Source of the DNA: Actinomadura sp. K4S16
Lineage (GTDB): Bacteria; Actinomycetota; Actinomycetes; Streptosporangiales; Streptosporangiaceae
Direction of reading: 5' to 3'
DNA length: 64,000 nt
Assembly: GCF_008327685.1 (NCBI RefSeq)
Contig: NZ_BDDE01000022.1
Coordinates: 177,048 to 241,047 of the forward strand
Shown piece by piece: positions 9,701 to 17,706 of this stretch. The notes below the pieces were generated by a model. That model saw nothing but the letters and a program-made list of their open reading frames with translations. It searched no databases and had not been told where the DNA came from. Position 1 is the first letter of the stretch, and each line of letters starts with the position of its first letter. The translations under genes and the position numbers were made by a program.

Positions 9701-12486
9701 CGAAGAACACTCTCACCGGCGCCGGCGGGTCGCCCAGCCGCGTGATGAGCTGGACCTATTACCCGGACGGTAAGCCAAGGACACGGACCGATGACGGCGT
9801 GCCGGTAGGAGGGCACTCCGTCCTGGTCGACAATTCCGACTTCAACAACACCCGTGTAGCGGGCACGTGGACAGCCTCCTCGCAAGGCGAAGGACTTTAC
9901 GGACCGAATTTCCACACCAAGCCCGCGGGGGACGGGTCCGGCCAGTTCCAGTGGGGGCTGAACATCCCGCAGTCCGGCGAGTACGAGGTCTTCGTCCGCT
10001 ACCCCGACGTGGCGAATGCAGCGCCGGACGCCGAATTGAAGATCGACCATAAGACCGGAACCGCAGCAAAGACCATCGACCAGAAAGCGCAGCCGGGGCA
10101 GTGGATCAGCCTCGGACGATACCAGTTCGACGAGGGCACCACGCACCGGGTCATCCTAACGGACAAGGCCACTCCCGGGACGACTGTGGTCGCCGACTCC
10201 GTGAGGCTGGTCCGTGACAACAGCGGCGACGCCGACACCGAGGGAAAGCATTTCGAGTACCGCTACGATCCGAACGCAAACCTTATCTCGATCAGCGATT
10301 CGAGCTCCAATGCGAGGGTCGACGACTATGCGGTCACATACACCCGTCTGAATCAGGTATCTAAGGTCGAAGAGAGGCTCAACGGCGTTTTGGAGAACGC
10401 CACGTCGTTCACCTACGACGAGAACGGTCAGCCCAAGACGCAGAAGCACGACCGGGAGTACGCGACCTTCGAGTACGACGTCCGTGACCTGCCGGCGAGG
10501 GTCAGCCACGCGAATTCAGAGTCCGACCCCACCCCGAAACTGACGACGTTCACCTACACGGCGCGGGGGCAGCGGCTGCACCAGGTCAAGGGCAACGGCA
10601 ACACCGTCGATTTCGACTACTATCTCGACGGCTTGATCAGGCAGCAGACAGAGAAGAAGAACGACGGCACTGTTGTTTCCGAACACTCCCTCGACTACGA
10701 CCTCAACGGGCAGCGCAGCCGAGATGTGGGCCGGAAGCTGAACGCCGATACCCCTAACGCGTACCTCACGACAACCGCCGACTACACCTACGACCCGCGT
10801 GACCGGGTGGCCAGGGTGGTCAAGACCGGCGCAGGCGCGGGAACCGAGACCTATGTTCATGACGCGAACAATAACGTCATCGAGCAAACGGTTAACGAAG
10901 TCACGACCACGTACGACTATGACCGGAACCGACTTCTCACCTCGGCCTCCGGCGGCGTCGTCGGCACGTACAACTACGACCCCTTCGGCAGGATCGACAC
11001 CGTCACGGCCGCTGGGCGCATCATCGAGCGCAATAAATACGACGGATTCGACCGCATCATCGAAAAGCAGACCCAGGGCGGGACCGGGAGCCTGTCCAGC
11101 ACCCACTACACCTACGACCCGCTCGACCGCACCAGCTCCAGGACCACCGGCGTGGGCGGAGACAGCGAGAAGACCACCACTTACCACTACCTCGGGCTGT
11201 CGGCTGAGGTTCTCACCGAAGAGTCCGCTGGCGAGATCACCAAGTCCTACCAGCACAGCCCGTGGGGTGAACGGCTGTCCCAGGTGAAGCACGGCTCCGA
11301 TGCGGGCGAGGGCGGCTACTACGGCTATAACGCTCACGGCGATGTCGAGACGCTTACTGATCAGGCCGGCGGAACCAAAGCCACCTACGGCTACACCGCC
11401 TACGGCTCCGGCGAGGACGCCGAAACCACGGGCATCGACAAACCTGATCCCCAGGACCCGACCAAGGAGCCTTACAACCCTTACAGGTTCAACGCCAAGC
11501 GCTGGGACTCCGCTTCTCGCGATTACGACATGGGGTTCCGCGACTACGACCCCGGCCTGAACCGCTTCCTAACGCGAGACATGTACACCGGTGCCCTGGA
11601 CGACCTGGACCTGGGAACCGATCCGTGGACCAGCAACCGGTACGCCTTCGCGGGCGGAAACCCGGTCAACCTCATCGAGTTGGACGGGCACGACCCGCAC
11701 GGCTGCGCTCCGACCGACGACGCGTCGTCGCGCGCCTGCCACGAGCGCGGAAGGGAGGCGTACTACGCCGAACGCACTCGGCAGGGGCTGCCCAACCCCG
11801 GCGACCTCGAGAAACTAAACGATCCCGACCTGTCCAACCCCCCGCCGGGGATGACTTCTGAGCAGGCGAACCAAGCCGCGGGCTTCATTCTCGGCGCCAG
11901 CCTCTCCACGCTCGCCGGTCACCTGCAGAAGATGTCAGGCCCGCAACGCGGCAACTTCGCTGTCCTGCTGTCCCGCGTCACCGTTCAGACCTCCGACGGC
12001 CCGGTTCCTCGGGTTGTCGCGTTCACTAGCAAGTCCGGTCTGCCGAAGGACTTGGAGAGAGACCTGACCAGGCTTGGGGTGACGATCTACAAGGCGCCAG
12101 GAGCGCCGTCTGGCAGCACCGCAGGGCATGCGGAGCGAGCAGCGGCGGACTTCCGCGCCAACGTAGCCCAGCAGATCAGGGACCTGGGCGGTCGTATCAT
12201 CAGCGTGCATACCGCGTTCACGACCAGCCGGATCTGCTCCCGGCAGTGCGAGGGCAACATCAACAAGTTCATCGGGGATCCGGCCAAGAGCGTGAAGATG
12301 GGATCGAATGGCATGGTCGAGGGAACCCAGGTCACCGGGCAACTGCTCAAGAACCTACGAACAGCGTTCGGGCTTAGCGGCAAAACTGCCACCTGGGTTA
12401 CGGCGCGCAGTTACTGGGGAGGCATGTTCTCTCGAGGATCTGGAGGCGGCCGCGCTGGCAGCGGTGGTTTCAGGGGCCGCCGTTAG
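3742..12486 (+). CDS. Secreted RHS/YD-repeat polymorphic toxin with deaminase-like C-terminal tip
   Basis: A 2,914-residue exported protein. The GTG start follows GAAGGGA; GTG at 3745 is also possible. Residues 1 to about 28 are a signal peptide (GILVVVLALALAPPARA). An N-terminal DNRLRE-like region and a golvesin-C-like beta domain precede a long series of YD repeats; a second golvesin-like domain lies near residue 2040. The RHS core end (YRFNAKRWDSASRDYDMGFR, then LNRFLTRD) lies near residue 2580, after which the variable tip begins. The tip carries GHAERAA near 2795 and ICSRQCEGN near 2830, the His-Ala-Glu plus Cys-pair layout of the cytidine-deaminase fold. The Cys pair is spaced C-x3-C here, against the usual C-x2-C. 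Polymorphic toxins of this kind attack competing cells, and the next gene is a SUKH-type immunity protein, as expected. The RHS assignment is firm; the deaminase call is moderate. Confidence 0.85.
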   Translation: MVSRFRRLLAGILVVVLALALAPPARAQQPAAGAEVSDPGDGWKPESKRNAWDRFKGWFGDNDPKPRRLPAGGVPRNDPAPARKKAAPAKRVKELTGRRTANAKVYELSDGRLQKELSAVPLHYRGKDGDWHDIDPRIKPADRKGFVYGNQTNTFHSFFSTRPDELVTFDANGASLTLGTPQATPDKPKATGNTVTYQGLLGDGADVSYEIARDALKEKIVLDAPPKDGTYSFTVKAAGVRAWQRPDGAIAFYKGDFDGRPVFVMPKPFMYDSKADAASPYGKAWSPKVTQSMRWDAKAGLLHITVRADKTWLNDAKRTYPVVIDPTIKIAPTPTQSQDTMISSDGPTQNYDDTWRLSVGTTNTGKSRALLKFPLDQIPAGTQIDSAQLQLYYDQNHTSSANAVTLEARRATAAWDETTATWNSANAITGELSGNTEQVDDGDPGKTALNGTWTRLNTFDGSAVGNDLYTSKNATTGDSYTWVPRVTETGTYQVQAHYKQYDDAATTAPYTVTYNGGSKLYPIDQSAGTKAAGVWKTLGSHPFAAGTQGSVKLGDVSDSSKRVIADAVRLYREGTAVRPAGDDASAWHSFSVRDTVQHWLDGSQPNHGFVIKARDENTLGQGGPRYEGSLFFYNGETATYPKLVVTYGRPGVEVNSPTTIHATGADLTWPAYNDPSTSADDDIVEYQVHRSVWQTFTPSQATLIAPVSKDVRTYTDTTAQPTPADSTDPFGNSYYYMVAVKTRDGKITPGPTQLARLPKAGRAYRIYQSGVTDTTLTASRPDDNQDVLAGEPWLMVGNNSATYGTSRAVLKFPALSDIPTTASVLDAQVRLWSAGVDPGGTATYELRGLTRGFTETTATWNKADATTSWTTPGGDMDTTVSGTGSNWSNDPQQRVLNATSLAQKWVADPASNKGAIVKLANESTPAERAIFTSSEGREPQLRPQLVVTYLETTPENTYYVPATPAKVAPDSTQTVDVTLTNTTTSTWNQADWVLSYRWSRPDGSPVTVQQTHTALPKNLVPGDAVTVQAQVKAPPASIEGNKRVDHVLEWDMWNTTTSTWLSSGTAAAARAAAVDKVGALKQSLAVEESTSDQVGLEKFYAYAGKNTGAGSTVMNNLHAGNAVWQYNAFTNPSRGLATFLRLAYNSKDTSDTVAGYGWSIQASSPMRLGSPVDPHPNTKGRTVSLTDGDGTTHTFTLDDKGNTDPADDEYVAPAGVHYYLQRLAECKPKDEISRAWVMTRPDRTQFFFDCDGYISSIEDNNGNRMDFTYEVRRSQNKPTKFLRYITDPTGRQTLTIDYWAKGQDYSYIDDTTWEKKTGTGLTNPHIIDHVKTITDISGRTLTFTYSDKGLLGELVDGAGSSQPKVFGFQYDATQGNKNVKLIKVTDPRGHATNLAYYDTPEDDPKFKWSLKTITDRLNNSTSYAYTDPDGTQGQQVQTVVTDAENHATTYLMDGKGRPIQSTNAKRQTTKLGWDDDNNVTRLEEPPATTGATPAISTWSYDPKTGYPTEIKDAEAVKNAWSGTTLTYQTGLNGHIADLIAKKSPEGRLWTFAYSAEGSLSAVTDPLGNATPEDGDYTATYTYDTWGQLETATDANDHTTRHSDFDASGYPQKMTDPLGNVTTFEYDVRGNVTKLTDARGKATTQGYDEFSRSLENRSPKDQSAGEYIVTAAPLYDPNDNVLRQYAPNGTAAAATYDAVDQVTQVVEPEDEPGDPERRTTYTYDRNGNLTSETEPKGNLTDEPGDYTTTYGYDEIERLTSVTNAEGHKLSYAYDDAGNVTTLVDPRKNATPATDDYTTKYTYDLAHRVTATTNAAGGIRETGYDRDGLATNTTDEDGNDTLVTLNPRGNPTEVRIPHRKDGDTVVYRTTRYEYDQVGNRTKIITPRGVATADDPDDFVQQIVYDELNRVKEEIYGYDADDPRYNRPDRTIRAYDAVGNLTKVSSPPSSGQTVRNDTVYTHYDNGWIKTSRDPWDITTSYEYDALGQPTKNTLTGAGGSPSRVMSWTYYPDGKPRTRTDDGVPVGGHSVLVDNSDFNNTRVAGTWTASSQGEGLYGPNFHTKPAGDGSGQFQWGLNIPQSGEYEVFVRYPDVANAAPDAELKIDHKTGTAAKTIDQKAQPGQWISLGRYQFDEGTTHRVILTDKATPGTTVVADSVRLVRDNSGDADTEGKHFEYRYDPNANLISISDSSSNARVDDYAVTYTRLNQVSKVEERLNGVLENATSFTYDENGQPKTQKHDREYATFEYDVRDLPARVSHANSESDPTPKLTTFTYTARGQRLHQVKGNGNTVDFDYYLDGLIRQQTEKKNDGTVVSEHSLDYDLNGQRSRDVGRKLNADTPNAYLTTTADYTYDPRDRVARVVKTGAGAGTETYVHDANNNVIEQTVNEVTTTYDYDRNRLLTSASGGVVGTYNYDPFGRIDTVTAAGRIIERNKYDGFDRIIEKQTQGGTGSLSSTHYTYDPLDRTSSRTTGVGGDSEKTTTYHYLGLSAEVLTEESAGEITKSYQHSPWGERLSQVKHGSDAGEGGYYGYNAHGDVETLTDQAGGTKATYGYTAYGSGEDAETTGIDKPDPQDPTKEPYNPYRFNAKRWDSASRDYDMGFRDYDPGLNRFLTRDMYTGALDDLDLGTDPWTSNRYAFAGGNPVNLIELDGHDPHGCAPTDDASSRACHERGREAYYAERTRQGLPNPGDLEKLNDPDLSNPPPGMTSEQANQAAGFILGASLSTLAGHLQKMSGPQRGNFAVLLSRVTVQTSDGPVPRVVAFTSKSGLPKDLERDLTRLGVTIYKAPGAPSGSTAGHAERAAADFRANVAQQIRDLGGRIISVHTAFTTSRICSRQCEGNINKFIGDPAKSVKMGSNGMVEGTQVTGQLLKNLRTAFGLSGKTATWVTARSYWGGMFSRGSGGGRAGSGGFRGRR

Positions 12487-12503
12487 CTGATCGACCGCTC
12501 CAC

Positions 12504-12536
12504 GCCGGGGAGGGGATGAGTCTATCCCTCCCCGGC
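12504..12536 (+). terminator. Strong hairpin between toxin and immunity gene
   Basis: A perfect 11-bp stem (GCCGGGGAGGG / CCCTCCCCGGC) around an 11-nt loop, 18 bp after the toxin stop codon and 34 bp before the immunity start. It has no T-run, which is common for actinomycete terminators. It may end or attenuate toxin-gene transcription before the immunity gene. Confidence 0.6.
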
Positions 12537-12569
12537 CGAAACCCGCACAGCCGAACTGAGGATGGACAC

Positions 12570-13646
12570 ATGACCGAGGACGAGATCGTCGAAATGATCC
12601 AGCGCCTGCCCGGTTTGCTGCCACCAGCACCACCCGAGGCGGTCGCCGAGGCCGAGCGAGCACTTGGTCATCCACTGCCGCCGCTGCTTCGAAGGCTATA
12701 CCTCGAGGGTGCAAACGGCGGCTTCGGTCCTCGGGAAGGGGTTCTCGGTCTGGCCGGCAGCGACTATGAGCACCACCCTGACTGGGCCCACATCACTGAG
12801 ATCAGTGAAGCGTTTAATGAGGATGGAGCGTATCAGGGATTGCTGTGGTTGTTCGAATGGGGCTGCGGAATCTGGTCCGTCGTCGATTGTCGTGATCCAT
12901 CCGGCCCGATGTGGGGTTGGGATCCCAACGGACCGGAGGATGCCGACTTCACTTGCCTTTTCCCGCAGAATATGACTTTCGAAGAATGGCTAACCGAGTC
13001 ACTCAGTGGAGCCCTCGAGAAAGCCTTCGAGACGTCCAGTCTCCAGGCCATCGCCGAGCGGCGCCGAGTGCCTGATGACCCAAAGATTCTTCCCCGTGTC
13101 GACGCAGTCGACCGGCTGGCCGATACCGAGATCATGGCGGCCGCCGCCAAACATGGCTCCCTGCCGCCGCCCGCCTCGGCTTCGGCGGTTGCCGATGCCG
13201 AACAGAAGATCGGCCACCGTCTGCCCGTCCTGCTTCGCCGTCTCTATACCGAGGTGGCGAACGGAGGCTTCGGGCCCAAAGGCGGCGTCCTCGGCGTGCC
13301 CGGAACGCTGGCCCAGGACCACTGGACCGATCTAGTGAACCAGTACGACCTGTTCAGTTCAGGTGAAGAGCAGTTGGTCCCCAACGGCATGGTCTGGTTG
13401 TGCGACTGGGGAAGCGCCGTCTGGCTGCTCGTCGACTGCCGAGACGATCGGGGCTCTATCTGGGTTTGGGATCCAATGGGGCCATACCCGCGCGACGAAT
13501 CTATCGATGCCGATCACGATGATGCCTTGTTCCCTCTGCACTTGTCCATGTCGGAGTGGCTGGGCATTGCGCTGTCCGGAACCTTTGACGACATGCCCGC
13601 GTCGGGTTTCCGTACGATGGCGCGCCGACTTGGTGAGAAGGCGTAG
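12570..13646 (+). CDS. Tandem SUKH (SMI1/KNR4) immunity protein
   Basis: A 358-residue cytoplasmic protein, starting at ATG 12570 with a GAGG site upstream. It consists of two homologous SUKH domains, about residues 10-165 and 190-345. Each has the early helix ending in LPPLLRRLYLEGANGGFGP or LPVLLRRLYTEVANGGFGP, and a later W.VDCRD segment (SVVDCRDPSG, LLVDCRDDRG). SUKH proteins are known immunity factors for nuclease and deaminase toxins. Its place directly behind the RHS toxin tip indicates it neutralises that tip. Part of the second domain is duplicated at 17478-17644. Confidence 0.85.
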   Translation: MTEDEIVEMIQRLPGLLPPAPPEAVAEAERALGHPLPPLLRRLYLEGANGGFGPREGVLGLAGSDYEHHPDWAHITEISEAFNEDGAYQGLLWLFEWGCGIWSVVDCRDPSGPMWGWDPNGPEDADFTCLFPQNMTFEEWLTESLSGALEKAFETSSLQAIAERRRVPDDPKILPRVDAVDRLADTEIMAAAAKHGSLPPPASASAVADAEQKIGHRLPVLLRRLYTEVANGGFGPKGGVLGVPGTLAQDHWTDLVNQYDLFSSGEEQLVPNGMVWLCDWGSAVWLLVDCRDDRGSIWVWDPMGPYPRDESIDADHDDALFPLHLSMSEWLGIALSGTFDDMPASGFRTMARRLGEKA

Positions 13647-13990
13647 ACGCAAGGGGCTTGAGTTCGTAACTCCCATAGGGGTGCCGCTTCTTGATCAAGG
13701 GAAGCCGCGCAGATGAGCGTCGATTTTATGGGCTGTACGGGGTTTGGTGTAGCACGGTCGGGCCAATGCCTATTGGCCGCACGCGGGAAGGCATGCGCTC
13801 GGCCCACTGTGCAGCGGCCCGGACCTCCACGGCTACGGTGGGTTACACGCTCTCGATCCCAGCAGGATGCTAGTTTCGGGAGGGTGTAACAGACTCGATC
13901 CTCCTTGAGGCGCGCTGTGACGTGGTGAAGGACGTCGCTTGACCTGCGGCGATGTCGGGAGGCGACAAGGCTTGGGCTCCATTGATCGTG
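13647..13990. other. Gene-free end of the first island segment
   Basis: No supportable gene. About 13880-13990 resembles about 85-197 (shared GTAAC-GATC and GCGGCGATG-type blocks in the same order), and both end at a tRNA-Val fragment. This suggests homologous element ends. Confidence 0.5.
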
Positions 13991-14033
13991 TTCACACCGA
14001 AGAGGCCACTGGTTCGAACCCAGTATCGCCCAC
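13991..14033 (+). repeat. tRNA-Val(CAC) 3' fragment, att-like copy 2
   Basis: The same 43 bp as at 198-240, without the 5' half of the tRNA. It is the boundary between the two accreted segments. From here the sequence matches that following copy 3 for a further 940 bp. Confidence 0.75.
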
Positions 14034-14971
14034 CCCAAGTTTCCGCAGGTCAGAGCGTCGCCAGTGGCGCGATCTTGCGTGTCCCGATGACCGCTTCGTA
14101 GTCTCGGGAGCCAGTTTCGGGAGCCACCGTACGCTTCGCAGATTCACGAAGCGCTCACCCAGACGGTCGATCATCCTGAGTGCACCATCTGAGGCCGGGG
14201 CCGGCGGCGAAAGCCATGCTGGCTGCCTTGAGAATCCTGGGGCCCGCTGCGGGTCGGCGTTCTCCGCTGGGGTACGCCGACATGGTCGGTGGACCGTACG
14301 CGATATGGGGCGAGCCGGACATCGTGCCCGGGTAGATGCGGGGCGGCCAGTTACATCCTGCGCGGGCACAGCAATCCGCGGACCCTGGCCAGCGCGTGTC
14401 ACGGCGCTGGCGGCCGAGTGCCGCGCGGCGCGGCGTCCCGCGCGAACGACACCGAGCTCGACGCGTTCCTCACGCATCGCTTCTGCTATTTGCACTTGGT
14501 CGAGTGGCGTCCACCGCTCTAGTAGAGAAGTCGATCAGGGTCGCGCTGTGACTGCGTGATGTCGTGCGCTGGTTCATGCAGGGGTGGCGACGGCTCGGAC
14601 GTCGTGCAACCCCGGGGCCTGATCGACGATGAGTGGGCGCTGGGGAGTAGTTGCTTTCCCGCGCCTGGCGGCGGGCGCCGTCCGGAGGAGCACTTGCGGC
14701 GTGAGGTCGTAGGGGCGGTGTACGTGGTGCGCACCGGCTGCGCTTGGCGGCAGCTGCCTGCTGGCTCCCTGCCTGGCGGGCTGTGTGCTGGCACTTCGTG
14801 CGGTGGGGGATAGCAGGGGGCTATGCTGCGGATGCTGGACGTGCTGCGGCAGCAGGTCCGGCGGGATAAGGGCCGGGGTGCCGAGCCCAGCGTGGGCATC
14901 ATCGACTCCCAGAGCGTCAAGGCAGCTGAGAATGTCGGCCGGGACACGCGCGGGTATGACGTGGGCGAGAA
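14034..14971 (+). repeat. ~940-bp duplicated segment, copy A
   Basis: With the preceding tRNA fragment this forms a ~980-bp direct repeat of 25778-26767, clearly homologous throughout by eye and with small indels. It contains a degenerate reading frame (about 14280-14523, a fragment with FLTHRFCYLHLVEWRPP that weakly recalls DUF2071/YqjF proteins) and then a broken IS5-type transposase. GGGAGCCAGTTTCGGGAGCC occurs just after the tRNA piece, as it does in copy B. Confidence 0.7.
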
Positions 14972-15010
14972 GGTGGCCGGATGCAAGGCGCTTCATCGTC
15001 ACCGACCCCC
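14600..15010 (+). pseudogene. IS5-family (DUF4096-type) transposase remnant
   Basis: Two frames together recall an IS5-family transposase. The first has GLIDDEWAL, then RREVVGAVYVVRTGCAWRQL; after a frameshift the second has MLRMLDVLRQQVRRDKGRGAE, VGIIDSQSVKAAENVG and RGYDVGEKV. The catalytic DSQSVK block is present but the frame is broken and the 3' end is lost, so it is inactive. A near-copy lies at 26396-26767. Confidence 0.75.
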
Positions 15011-15039
15011 TTCGGCCCGCTTATCACGGTGAGCGTTGA

Positions 15040-15238
15040 GTGCGAGACCTGCTGCGGTGCGACGTGACCGCGAGCCCGTACCGTCGCTTCCCGGCCGCGC
15101 ATTGGATTTGTCTGCGCACCACCAACCCGATCGAGAGCAAGGGACCCGGCTCGCGGCGGCCGGGTTGGGCCATGGCGTTCAAACTCATCGAGTCCGCGGA
15201 CGCGGCCGGCTTGTCGAACGTCCCGAAGGAGCGGCCGC
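15040..15238 (+). pseudogene. IS256-family transposase C-terminal remnant
   Basis: The frame from 15040 contains HWICLRTTNPIESKGPGSRR and WAMAFKLIESADAA, the familiar end of IS256/mutator transposases. An internal piece usually found between NPIES and the GPGSR-like block is missing, and all upstream catalytic sequence is absent. Confidence 0.7.
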
Positions 15239-15715
15239 GTGAGCAGTCCCGTTGACGGGCCCGCCGAGCCGGACGAGCACCGCCGCTACGCCTGCCACCT
15301 GCGGGCCCTGGCCGCCGTGGGCGCCGACGATGAGCCCACGTTGGTGAACGAGATCCTGCAGGATCCCGACCAGGCGATGGCACAGGCCGCAGTGGCCCGC
15401 CACATCGACGAACAGGCACGCCTCCTGCTGACCGACGAACGGTTTCCAGGCTGGGTCCACACCATGACCGGCGTCATCGGCGAGCGGGACTTCCTCACCC
15501 GCCGCCTGACCGAATGGACGCTGCTGGCCGCTATCGCCCAGGACAAACCCTGGGCGCCCGCCCAAGTCACCGGCGCATCCGACTGGTTCCAGCGAAAGGC
15601 CGTCGAAGTCCTGACATCACCCGATGCCCTTGCCCTCCTTGCCAGCCAAGGAAGGACACGACGAGTTCGGGCGGCAGCCGGCCAACGGCTCCAGCAAGGT
15701 CACCAACACGGCTGA
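15239..15715 (+). CDS. Hypothetical protein, 158 aa
   Basis: A GTG start at 15239 directly follows the IS256 remnant. The product is acidic and helical, with no signal peptide or membrane segment, and I do not recognise a family. Visible segments include HLRALAAVGADDEP, VARHIDEQARLLLTDERFPG and RDFLTRRLTEWTLLAA. The last 20 residues are basic and may be out-of-frame run-on into the RHS remnant that follows, so the gene may be truncated. Codon use is typical of coding DNA. Confidence 0.5.
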   Translation: MSSPVDGPAEPDEHRRYACHLRALAAVGADDEPTLVNEILQDPDQAMAQAAVARHIDEQARLLLTDERFPGWVHTMTGVIGERDFLTRRLTEWTLLAAIAQDKPWAPAQVTGASDWFQRKAVEVLTSPDALALLASQGRTRRVRAAAGQRLQQGHQHG

Positions 15716-15718
15716 CTT

Positions 15719-16560
15719 GATCCACTAGCCCCCACGCGCTGAAGTCGCTCACCGAATCCGACGGGGTCACTGAGACCACCGACCTGTTCACCTACGACAA
15801 GGTCGGCAACACCACCACCCGCCCCGGTCAAAAACTGGTCTGGGACGCCGAAGGCAACCTGTCCAAGGTCACCGATGACGCCGGCAAGGAACTGGCCGGC
15901 TACTTGTATGACGCTGCAGGCAACCGCCTGATCCGCAAGGACACCAACGGCAAGACCCTCTACCTGCCCAGCCAGGAAGTGAAGGTGTCTGCGAGCGGGA
16001 CCGTCACCGCGGTCCGCCACTACAGCCACGCCGGCCAGAACATCGCCTACCGCTCGGGTCTTTCCAGTTCCACCGTCCAGTTCCTGGTCCCCGACTCCCA
16101 GGGCAGCGCTGACACCACCGTCAATGCCGTCGACCAGGACAACTGGAGCGTTCGCCGATTCGCGCCCTTCGGCAACGAGCGCAGCAGCCCGATCGGTCTG
16201 TGGCCCACACTCATGGACAGGGGCTACGTCGGCGGCACCAAGGACACCACCACCGGCCTCACCCACCTGAGTGCACGGGAGTACGACCCGGTCACCGGCC
16301 GCTTCCTCAGCGCCGACCCCGTCACCGGCGGCGGCGACCCCCTCACCGCCAACGGCTACTCCTAAGCCGGCAACAACCCCATCGACCACGCCGACCCCAC
16401 CGGCCAGTACCGCGACGACGGCTTCCGACCAGGGCCCAGCAACTACGGCAACGACGGAGCCCGCGAACGCTGGGACAACGCCAACCAGCACCGCAACTCC
16501 TTCAGAAGAGGAGGAGGCGGCGTCTACCTCGCGTCACCGCGCGCATCCAGCGGCGGCGGC
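15719..16560 (+). pseudogene. Orphan RHS core/tip remnant
   Basis: The frame reads YD-repeat and RHS-core sequence (FTYDKVGNTTTRPGQKL, YLYDAAGNRLIRKDTNGK, AREYDPVTGRFLSADPV). A TAA at 16363-16365 replaces the expected Tyr in NGYS-stop-AGNNPIDHADPTG. It lacks an N-terminal body and signal peptide. Downstream it runs a short way in frame and then meets unrelated inverted DNA. It is a displaced RHS 3' end, the usual raw material for tip exchange in RHS loci. Confidence 0.75.
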
Positions 16561-16767
16561 TGCGGGGTCGGCTGCAACGGCGCGGCGAGCAGCACCTCGC
16601 GCTCTGCCGCGAACCACGTCAGCGCCTGCTCCCGGTCGCCCGGTGCTGCCAGGGTGATGCCGGGTTCCGGCGGGTTGATGGCCGGTTTCTCGCCGTGCGG
16701 GTACAGCAGCAGGTCAGCCGCGTGGGCGGAGTGGAGGTAGTGGCCCATCAGCCGGTGGTCAGGCATG
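16545..16767 (-). pseudogene. Inverted fragment of an AfsR/SARP-like TPR regulator
   Basis: Read on the minus strand the segment gives MGHYLHSAHAADLLLYPHG and ALTWFAAEREVLLAA. These match the stretch between NB-ARC and TPR domains in actinomycete AfsR-type regulators. The continuation of the same gene (RANRAGLNRHACQLAWALS) begins next to it but on the plus strand, so this piece has been flipped. Confidence 0.6.
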
Positions 16768-17335
16768 CTAACCGCGCCGGGCTGAACCGCCACGCCTGCC
16801 AACTGGCCTGGGCGCTCTCGGTCTTCCTCCACCGGAGTGGCCGCTGGCACGATCGCGCCGCGGCCCACCGGGCCGCGCTGGGCGCCGCGCGACGGCTGGC
16901 CGACACAGCGGCGCAAGCCCGCGCGCACCGCCATCTCGCTGCGGCCGAGGCGGACCTGGGCCGGTTCCCGGTCGCCCACCGCCACTACGGCCATGCCCTC
17001 GACCTCGCCGAGGCCATGGGCGACCTTGCCGGCCAGGCCGAAGCCCATTACGCCCGCAACCTCACCTACGGTCTGCAGGAGCGCCCCGCCGACGCTTTGG
17101 CCGCAGCTCAGCAGGCCAGCCAACTGTTCGAGATCGCAGGTGATCGGATCGGCCATGCGAACGCACTCACCGACGTCGGCTGATGGCACGCCCGCCTCGG
17201 AGACCAACGACAGGCCGTCACGCTGCTGCAGCAGGCCCTCGCCCTCCACCGGGAGCTCGACAACCTCGCCTACCAAGCGCACACCTGGTCCTGCCTTGGC
17301 GAGACCCACAGCAGCCTGGGCGACCACACCCAGGT
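16768..17335 (+). pseudogene. TPR C-terminal fragment of the same AfsR/SARP-like regulator
   Basis: TPR units are visible (AQARAHRHLAAAEADLGRFP, GDLAGQAEAHYARNLTYGL, AGDRIGHANALTDVG). A TGA after TDVG interrupts the expected WYHARLGD-like continuation, which resumes as WHARLGDQRQAVTLLQQAL in the same frame. The N-terminal DNA-binding and NB-ARC parts are absent, so this is a dead remnant joined to the inverted fragment on its left. Confidence 0.65.
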
Positions 17336-17477
17336 GATCCCGCTTGACGCCGGGGCAACGAATTCGACATCAAATCCCGAGCTGCTCCGCCGAGTGTTGA
17401 GAAGCGATTGGTTCAGGACAAGTGATCGCCATGTTCATCCAGCAGCTCTGCGGGCTGTCGTCCAGTCGCCCCCTCGT

Positions 17478-17679
17478 TCTTCCCCCTGTCGACGCAGTCG
17501 ACCGGCTGACCGATACCGAGATCATGGCGGCCGCCGCCAAACATGGCTCGCTGCCGCCGCCCGCCTCGGCTTCGGCGGTTGCCGATGCCGAACAGAAGAT
17601 CGGCCACCGTCTGCCCGTCCTGCTTCGCTGTCTCTATACCGAGGCAAAAGCGGCATTGCCGCAAGGTTCGGGAAGGTAG
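17478..17679 (+). pseudogene. Partial copy of the SUKH immunity gene
   Basis: About 165 bp (17478-17644) are nearly identical to 13090-13253, the first third of SUKH domain 2, with only a handful of substitutions. The copy breaks off after LLRCLYTEA and runs into unrelated sequence. It cannot encode a complete SUKH domain. The high identity points to recent duplication. Confidence 0.75.
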
Positions 17680-17706
17680 TGGGCCCGTGCCGGTTGGACA
17701 ATGGGG

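Noticed and set aside
13939..14559. Reading frame across att copy 2 as a real gene
   Set aside because: It runs through the tRNA fragment and switches among degenerate frames; it is better explained as worn duplicated DNA.
16363..16365. In-frame TAA in the RHS remnant as a possible recoded codon
   Set aside because: TAA is not read by the Sec system and the surrounding gene is plainly broken; it is ordinary pseudogene decay.
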